A stretch of 64,000 nucleotides of DNA, from assembly GCA_903813345.2 (NCBI GenBank), contig CAIIXF020000011.1:4800571-4864570 (forward strand), written 5' to 3'. The DNA is from Owenia fusiformis. Lineage: Eukaryota; Annelida; Polychaeta; Sabellida; Oweniidae. The notes below the pieces were generated by a model, which was not told where the DNA came from, did not search any database, and worked only from the letters and a program-made list of their open reading frames with translations. Made by a program: the position numbers and the translations under genes. Of the stretch, positions 58,301 through 64,000 are shown piece by piece (the stretch's first letter is position 1; the number at the start of each line of letters is the position of its first letter).

Positions 58301-59606
58301 CAGGAAAATCACTTCTAGAGATGATAAAATAACTTTGAGACAGGGTAGATGCAAACAACCCACCTACATGATTTTTCTGAAATGTTTTCCTAATTTTCGA
58401 CCCTTTCCATCCCTGCTTTTCTAATTTTTCTTGCATCAATATGTTGCATTTTGACACATAGTTAACCACTCTAAAGGAATAAGTGATTCCTTCAGGGGTT
58501 TTAAAGATACCCATTATGGGTGACCAAACTTAACTGAAAGCAATGATTTTTCCTATGGGAAAATAACATGGGAAATGTTGTTTTCCACTTTATCTAAAAG
58601 GAATCATTTATTTCTTTTATGGGATTAACTGTGTGTCAAAACGCAACATATTAATGCTAGAAAAATTAAAAAATCAACGATGGAAGGGGTTGAAAATTAG
58701 GAAAACATTTCAGAAAAAACATGTGGGTGAGTTGTTTGCATCTACCCTGTCTCAAAGTCAAAATCATTTTATCATCTCTCGAAGTGATATTCCTGGAGGT
58801 AATGCATTCGCCTAACATAGGCACCTGTTTAAATCCCCAGGAAATGGCCAAAATCAAACATATGACTGTCCAAAATCTGTTGCGCTAACTTCCCTCCTCC
58901 TTTGCTCAGTATTCTGAATCTGAAATAGGCATTAACATTTGGCTTCAGATTCAGATTCTACGCCATTTTGAAATGTTTAGAAAATCTAGATGATGATATC
59001 CTTTATTGAGAAAAACCTCTTGTCCCACACGTCTGTCCTCTCTGTCTTTCCGTCCGTTTGTCTGTCTGTCTGTGAACTAAAAAAATCAGTCATCTAGAGT
59101 CTGAATTCCTATTTCTAGTTACAGTTGCTAAGCTTAGTATATTGTTTGTGAAATGTCCTTAAGTCCATCGCGATGCGAATATTTTAATTTCCATCGAAGA
59201 GTATGCCAAAATAATTCAATAAATGTATTCCGAGAGAATGCTTAATTATAAGTTATTTGTTGGGAAATTAGGGTTCATGTAATTTAATATTCTTTGCCCA
59301 TAAAACACAAACAAAATGTAACAACAAAGGCCTTTAATTCAGTGGTCATTTTAAAAATTCAAAAATGATATTCATAAAATTATACCATAGAAATTATAAA
59401 AAGTTAGTTTTACTCACAGGTCACTGGTGGATTCAAGTTTAAATCAAAATAGCTTACGTAACATGGATCCATATTGCATTTGTCGCATATGTTGCATCCA
59501 TTGTTGTCTTTTTGGTGTCCATAGCGACAGTGCATTTTACATATATCTCCATTACATACCGTTGGGACAGCCTTATTGGGTAAAGCCATTTGCATCGCAT
59601 TTGGCA
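52224..59606 (-). CDS. multi-exon secreted cysteine-rich protein (antistasin-like, lustrin-type, pacifastin/VWC-like), 5' end missing
   Basis: Ten exons on the minus strand join with consistent phases to about 420 residues: 59606-59458, 57408-57348, 56630-56533, 56169-56094, 55319-55222, 54449-54401, 54113-54016, 53561-53471, 53174-52782, 52372-52224. Four antistasin-like modules (pattern C-x4/5-C-x3-C-x2-G-x3-D-x3-C-x2-C-x1/2-C...PC) alternate with short Cys-rich linkers, followed by a lustrin-type module, two pacifastin/VWC-like modules and a terminal VWC-like module. Antistasin and pacifastin families inhibit serine proteases; here an extracellular inhibitor or matrix role is inference. 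No signal peptide is secured; the start lies upstream (candidate 60431-60281, or beyond 61475). Confidence 0.8.
52782..53174 (-). CDS. exon: lustrin-type plus two pacifastin/VWC-like modules
   Basis: 393 nt, 131 codons, symmetric phase 1-1. Acceptor CTTTACAG, donor GTAAGT. The N-terminal 50 residues have the lustrin-cysteine pattern ending FPGVCCP. Two modules then share Y-x-(N/H)-E-x2-P/F...DGCNTC(F/K)C...CT...C, as in pacifastin or VWC repeats. The largest exon of the gene. Confidence 0.85.
53471..53561 (-). CDS. exon: Cys-rich linker
   Basis: 91 nt, phase 0 in, 1 out; acceptor CACTTTTAG, donor GTATGT. Encodes 30 residues with six cysteines (TCPPLHIC...RACKKAHCPAIAKC). Confidence 0.7.
54016..54113 (-). 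CDS. exon: antistasin-like module 4
   Basis: 98 nt, phase 1 in, 0 out; donor GTAAGA. Module CGPIRCSMFCQFGLEIDSDG followed by CHICKC. Confidence 0.8.
54401..54449 (-). CDS. exon: short Cys-rich linker
   Basis: 49 nt micro-exon, phase 0 in, 1 out; acceptor ATTTTTAG, donor GTATGT. Encodes SECPYCVVENYKPVCQ. Confidence 0.65.
55222..55319 (-). CDS. exon: antistasin-like module 3
   Basis: 98 nt, phase 1 in, 0 out; acceptor GTTGCCAG, donor GTAAAA. Module CPGICMMSCEYGLKTDSNDC then PVCEC. Confidence 0.8.
56094..56169 (-). CDS. exon: Cys-rich linker
   Basis: 76 nt, phase 0 in, 1 out; acceptor TTCTATAG, donor GTGAGT. Starts ADPSPCPKSS; three cysteines. Confidence 0.7.
56533..56630 (-). CDS. exon: antistasin-like module 2
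   Basis: 98 nt, phase 1 in, 0 out; acceptor CATTTCAG, donor GTAAGT. Module CSQIMCEMYCQFGFQMDSNG then CEICKC. Confidence 0.8.
57348..57408 (-). CDS. exon: Cys-rich linker
   Basis: 61 nt, phase 0 in, 1 out; acceptor CTTTTACAG, donor GTAAGT. Encodes GYRCSGNTTCDVVNGTAGCQ, including a possible N-glycosylation site (NTT). Confidence 0.7.
57665..58160. repeat. intronic direct repeat pair
   Basis: 57700-57800 and 58072-58160 share GCCGTCATAAGGTAT, AAACCAGTTTTGAGAT and the surrounding sequence. Confidence 0.65.
58195..58903. mobile_element. intronic palindromic element
   Basis: The ~330-bp arms are inverted copies with ends AAAGGAGGAGGGAA and inverse; almost the whole 709 bp is palindromic. Two unrelated-looking frames inside are mirror images of one arm. 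No TSD found. Lies in an intron of the Cys-rich gene (between 57408 and 59458). Confidence 0.75.
59025..59075. repeat. GTCT-rich microsatellite
   Basis: TCTGTCTTTCC followed by GTCTGTCTGTCTGTG. Confidence 0.6.
59458..59606 (-). CDS. exon: antistasin-like module 1
   Basis: 149 nt, phase 1 in, 0 out; acceptor AATTTTTAG, donor GTAAGC. About 17 residues without cysteine, then CNGDICKMHCRYGHQKDNNG and CNICDKC. First exon I can place with confidence. Confidence 0.75.
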
Positions 59607-60280
59607 CTAAAAATTCAAAATATTCGAGTCGATAATTGAAAATAAAAAGTCCTAGAATTACAGAGACGAGTTGTTCCTTTTCACTGACAGATAGTTCCTA
59701 TCAAATAATAACTCACTTCTTTTTTATATATACGAGTGGTGATTCAAAAGAAATGGACAACATTTTATAGGCATAATTAACAATGTCCGACCAGTCTCAT
59801 TTTTTAATAGATATTAGATTATTCAATTATCTACCAAGTGTTAAATTCTTATTGAACAGCATTCAATATTCTTTCAACTATGCGTAACCATGGTAACTAG
59901 GGTAGGCATGGGCGGAATTCATTTTTAAATGATAATTGAATATTTTTGTCATTTCGGTATGATTTTATTTTAATGACTCAATCCGCATGGATATATAAGA
60001 AGCTAAATCAATTATCAGGGAAGACTGACATATTCATTCTTATGCTGGTGAGTTGTAAATTCAGCAGCAAATTGTGCTGTATTGCATCTCAATGAATATT
60101 TTTAGAATATTGAGTCACAGTGAGTCACAAAGTAAGTCAGACTCTAAGATTCACACATATTCAAGAAACGCCTGGAAAATGTGTCATTTACAACAAATTA
60201 AAGTCAAAGAATTGTTAAAGTATAATTGGTAGCAATCGGAGACACAAGGCAGGCTGTTGTAAGGAAAATCAAACACTCAC

Positions 60281-60431
60281 ATAGAAAGAAATTTTCAAGA
60301 CAAGCCTTTAGAGATTGTATAAGCACTGAACAAGCACTTCGGTGGAGGTGATGAGAGGGTACTGAATTTTTTAGCGATCTGGAAGACCGCAAACTTGCCA
60401 CCCTGATCACAAGGATAACAACAATATTCAT
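60281..60431 (-). CDS. candidate first exon (weak signal peptide)
   Basis: ATG at 60431 starts MNIVVILVIRVASL, weakly signal-peptide-like (an Arg sits inside the hydrophobic stretch). The frame runs to a GTGAGT donor (exon end 60281), phase 1, which fits the entry phase of 59606. The rest of the exon looks unlike an extracellular protein. Confidence 0.25.
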
Positions 60432-60953
60432 ATTTTATCAAATATGGAAAAAGATTCCTTATCATGAAAATTCTTATCATTATGATGGCAATATGCTTAA
60501 AAAGCCAATTCCGGGTTAAAGCACTCTTATAACGTTCCCATATACAAAAATACAATTATAGTTATGTTGTAAATGTATCAAATGGCTAGTGTTGTTGATT
60601 GAAAAAAGAATGAATAATAAAAATTAATGTAAAACTTACTTCTTCTGTATTGTTAGTTTAAGTTGAACAAACATCCCGATGTGTTTGAATGACTAATCTA
60701 TATCATATTTCCGTTCAAGGTATTGTTTTAGTTCGCTTCGACTCTGATTATTTTATATTGTTACGTTTGTTCTACACTGAAAACAAATTATACCATCCTC
60801 GGATATCATTATGGGCTTTCAATATTTCGTTCCATTATTTCCACATTGTTACAATTGCATTTTCGCTGATATTGGGAAATCAGAGGTTTAGGGCTTCATA
60901 ACTTTTGAGGAATCATTTTTAAAAACTTGTTATTTCGTCAGTGGGTAATCATG

Positions 60954-61261
60954 TGTATTTCATACCTACTGAGGTTCTAGGTACATAACGAGAGGGAATA
61001 TATAGTGTATCTAGGGAGCTATCACCAAGGCCCGGGACCAGGATGGATACACGCTGCATCCATCCCATTCAAAGAAATTCACTTTTTTTTAATTTTTTCA
61101 GTTTTTTTTCAAATTTTTTCAATTTTTTTAAAAAAAAATTTCACATTTTTTTCAATTTTTTTTAAATCTCTTTTTTCAAATTTTTGGAAAATCTCGCAAA
61201 CTTGCATTGGAATTTGATAATAAGGTATGATGTACCTAGAACCTCAGTAGGTATGAAATAC
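60954..61261. mobile_element. small MITE
   Basis: TIRs about 30 bp, starting GTATTTCATACCTACTGAGG and mirrored at 61261. T-rich centre (61080-61190). Confidence 0.75.
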
Positions 61262-61474
61262 ATATGTATAACCCTTATAACCCTTATGTATATGTAGTGC
61301 ATAAATCACTGATTTTAACAATAAATAATACATTTTTTTATGGTTTCTTGTTTTTGAAATATAAAAATAGGCCTGAAAACTGAATTTTTATTCACTTCCA
61401 ACTTATTGTCTCGTATAACCATCATTATACTCATCTAATTATACAGACTCGTATTCCATTTTGACTGATTAGGA

Positions 61475-62193
61475 GGTTTATGTGAACCTTGTTGACAAGT
61501 AATACTGGGACATTTTGTATAATATTAGATACTTACGTTTCATATTACACACTGGACAGCATCTTCCCGGAGGTATATACGAACATTTTTGACAAGTAAT
61601 ACTGGGTTATTTTGTATAATATAAGAAACTTACGTTTCATATTACACACTGGACAGCATTTTCCAGGAGGTATATGTGGACCTTGTTGACAAGTAATACT
61701 GGGACATTTTGTATAATATTAGATATTTACGTTTCATATTACACACTGGACAGCGTCTTCCCGGAGGTATATGTGAACCTTGTGGATACGTAATACTGGG
61801 ACATTTTGTATAATATTAGATACTTACGTTTCGTATTACACACTGGACACTGGACAGCGTCTTCCCAGAGGTATATGTGAACCTTGTGGACAAGTTATAC
61901 TGGGACATTTTGTATAATATAAGAAACTTACGTTCATAATACACGCTGGACAGCATCTTCCCGGAGGTAAATGTGAACCTTTTTGACAAGTAATACTGGG
62001 GCAATTTATATAATATTAGATACTTACGTTTCAGATTACACACTGGACACCATCTTCCCGGAGGTATATGTGAACCTTGTGGACAAGTTATACTGGGACA
62101 TTTTGTATAATATAAGAAACTTACGTTTCATATTACACACTGGACAACATCCTCCCGGAGGTATATGTGAACCGTTTTGACAAGTAATACTGG
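61475..62193 (-). repeat. 97-bp tandem array carrying a VWC-like exon segment and donor
   Basis: Seven copies spaced 97, 97, 104, 96, 97 and 97 bp. On the minus strand each encodes CPSITCQQGSHIPPGRCCPV plus C-N (variants between copies), a VWC-type Cys pattern, followed in frame by a GTAAGT donor (phase 1). No acceptor is visible inside the unit and 97 is not a multiple of 3. It looks like amplification of an exon's 3' part. The upstream edge is cut by the transposon at 62194. Confidence 0.75.
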
Positions 62194-63325
62194 GAACAGG
62201 ATCTTAAGAGGTTCTGGACAAATCATTTGATTCTGGACTTGTCATATTTTTTTTTCAACGAAATCACATCCAAGGGTTGAATTTTTATTAGCTATTTAGA
62301 GAGTGAGTCCTGCCTGGTATTAATTTCAATAAAAAAGTTAAAATAGAACCCTATTTGAGAGTCAATCTAATACTTACATTACATTGATAAATTAAGGCAA
62401 ATCCTGAAATATTTTTAAAGTGCGTTTTTTAATGAAATATTTTCCAGCAAGTATTTAAATGAAACGGTCTTATTTAAATACAAATCATAACATGATATTT
62501 TTCATGAAACATTTTTCAATGAAATTCAATTGAAGGGTCAAGATAAAACGAGCTAATTTAGGTGAAAACCCTTACATGATGATGTGTTTTCATAACTTCT
62601 TTCATAAAATTCCATCAAGGGGTGAAGATAAAATGATCGAATTTAAGTGATTTAAGGATCACGAGAATATGTTTTCTTTGATATTTTCTATGAAATCCCA
62701 TCCAATGGTCAAGGTAAAATTTTGATTTTGATTTTGATTTGGTCACGTGTTCGAAAGATCCATATAAGGCCCATAGAACCATATAGGAACGTCATTTTGA
62801 ATGTCACGTGATAGATCCATATAAGGCTTTTAGAACCATTTATGGAAAGATGAGGGAAGCCCCTGACACCTGTTTCACGATTTTTATGCACTTCATTATT
62901 GTACCGAAGTTTGCCGATTCGATTCGTCGTATTTCGGAATCCTGGTGACAATTTTATACTCCATTGGAGTATTTTTGACCTACTTCTTATGACGGAAATT
63001 CCCGAACCTTGTTCGAATTAATCCGGATTTTCTGACCTACCTTATCTACCGAGATTTCACGAGTTAACACTCGTCTCATTCCGAAATCCTGGTGACAATT
63101 TTATACTCCATTGGAGTATTTTTGATCTACTTTTTCTGGATTTTGCCCTACTTATTATATCTTGACAACAAGCAAATCAAAAAGTTCGACATGAACGGGT
63201 CTCGATCAACTAACCTAGACTATGGAAGCCAGGCACGCTAACCATTAGGCCAACGAGCTACCGATATGAAAGAACAAAAGTATTATATATTTATACCGAG
63301 CGTCAATTCAAAATGATCCTCACTT
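62194..63325. mobile_element. long-TIR element, single arm (copy 2)
   Basis: Direct-orientation match to the left arm of the 4054-27095 element, without the Gypsy insertion (empty CGTC site at 62790-62793), with small indels. Begins AACAGGATCTTAAG and stops matching after CCTCACTT at 63325. Whether the rest lies outside the window or is deleted cannot be told. Confidence 0.85.
63198..63261 (-). other. tRNA-like Pol III boxes, best-preserved copy
   Basis: The minus strand GTAGCTCGTTGGCCTAATGG contains a more tRNA-like D-loop than the other two arms, with GATCGAGACC as B box. Confidence 0.45.
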
Positions 63326-64000
63326 TTGTCTCCACTTAAAGTGTGCGCCTGACCCGGCTACGTATAGCACAGAGTTTATACTGGCGGATTAGACTAGTTC
63401 ATTTTTTATATGTGTGTGAAAGCTTTCTCTTATTTTCGTTTTTTCGTTTAGTACGGTTTTGTTATAATTGCCGAGGTCATATAACCGAGATAAAACAATG
63501 ATTATCGTTGACTGCCCACACACAAAACACACGTTGAGTGAACAGTGTTATTACAAACAACAGGCTTTAGAATACAAAGCGTAGTGTGATAATAAGCTGT
63601 ACACTACCACTGCTGCATGTACATATTACTAATTTACTAGGGCTCCCAAAGAGTGGATAGGGAGGTTGTGTTTGTCACTTTTAAATTTTACATTTCAAAA
63701 TCGTCATTTTACATGTCATAATTTGTTGGTTTCATTCGTTTAGCCAATCAAAACATTGTAAAACAATAAATTGCCTGTTACGTACAATCAATTTTGTTCA
63801 GTTTTGATTAGTTGTCAGATCCATGTATCAAAACAAAAATCCTACTTTCACTTCAAAATACTTCAGTGAGATGAAGGCTCGGAATTGTCACATGCAATAA
63901 CTTATTGTTGTATTCGTTATTTTATCTTCTCGATAGTAGCATTTAGTCGCACATTTGATGCCAGGTCACCTTGTCGCGTACCTCTTGGGGAACCCCACAT
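63326..64000. other. no gene seen
   Basis: Nothing recognisable beyond AT-rich sequence. Confidence 0.4.

Noticed and set aside
58281-58815. Two similar ~60-77-codon frames on opposite strands
   Set aside because: They are the two arms of one palindrome, not a gene pair.

Overview
This is a eukaryotic, AT-rich, repeat-dominated stretch of animal genome. The genes present are split into short exons by GT-AG introns. The only convincing host gene encodes a secreted cysteine-rich protein with antistasin-like, lustrin-type and pacifastin/VWC-like modules. That domain mix suggests a lophotrochozoan invertebrate, most likely a mollusc; this is inference from domain content, not proof.

Layout. 1-3842: mostly featureless, with one small minus-strand ORF (322-657) and a hairpin repeat. 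3843-27572: a stack of nested transposons. A dead mariner gene is split at 4053/27096 by a 23-kb element with ~1.4-kb terminal inverted repeats and a 4-bp target duplication. Inside its left arm sits a young 14.05-kb Gypsy-type LTR retrotransposon (4651-18698, minus strand; the two 2,408-bp LTRs differ at about 4 positions, TSD CGTC). Its interior and right arm hold further inverted-repeat elements, including one with a 9-bp TSD and one with TTAA. 28085-31240: three unrelated tandem arrays (units of 40, 24 and ~150 bp). 33460-38446: a long fold-back structure. 39588-44480: a ~4.9-kb minisatellite of about 200 copies of a 24-bp unit, with higher-order structure. 46570-51947: more inverted-repeat elements, again nested. 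52224-59606 (minus): ten phase-compatible exons of the cysteine-rich gene, with repeats in its introns. 61475-62193: a 97-bp tandem array whose units carry a VWC-like coding segment and a splice donor, cut by a second copy of the long-TIR element (62194-63325).

The most unusual object is the Gypsy element. Besides gag (816 aa, two zinc knuckles), a separate protease frame and pol (RT, RNase H, integrase), it carries two accessory ORFs in sense orientation. One is an 85-aa RING-finger protein encoded inside each LTR. The other is a 441-codon frame in the env position with C2H2 zinc fingers, a Lys/Ser-rich basic region and short C-terminal motifs resembling CtBP- and PCNA-binding peptides. That second frame opens at a strong splice-acceptor sequence and has no ATG before its zinc fingers, suggesting it is made from a spliced subgenomic mRNA. 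I do not know a described retrotransposon with this pair, but no database search was possible.

Most of the remaining sequence (several stretches of 0.5-2 kb) shows no gene that I can support.
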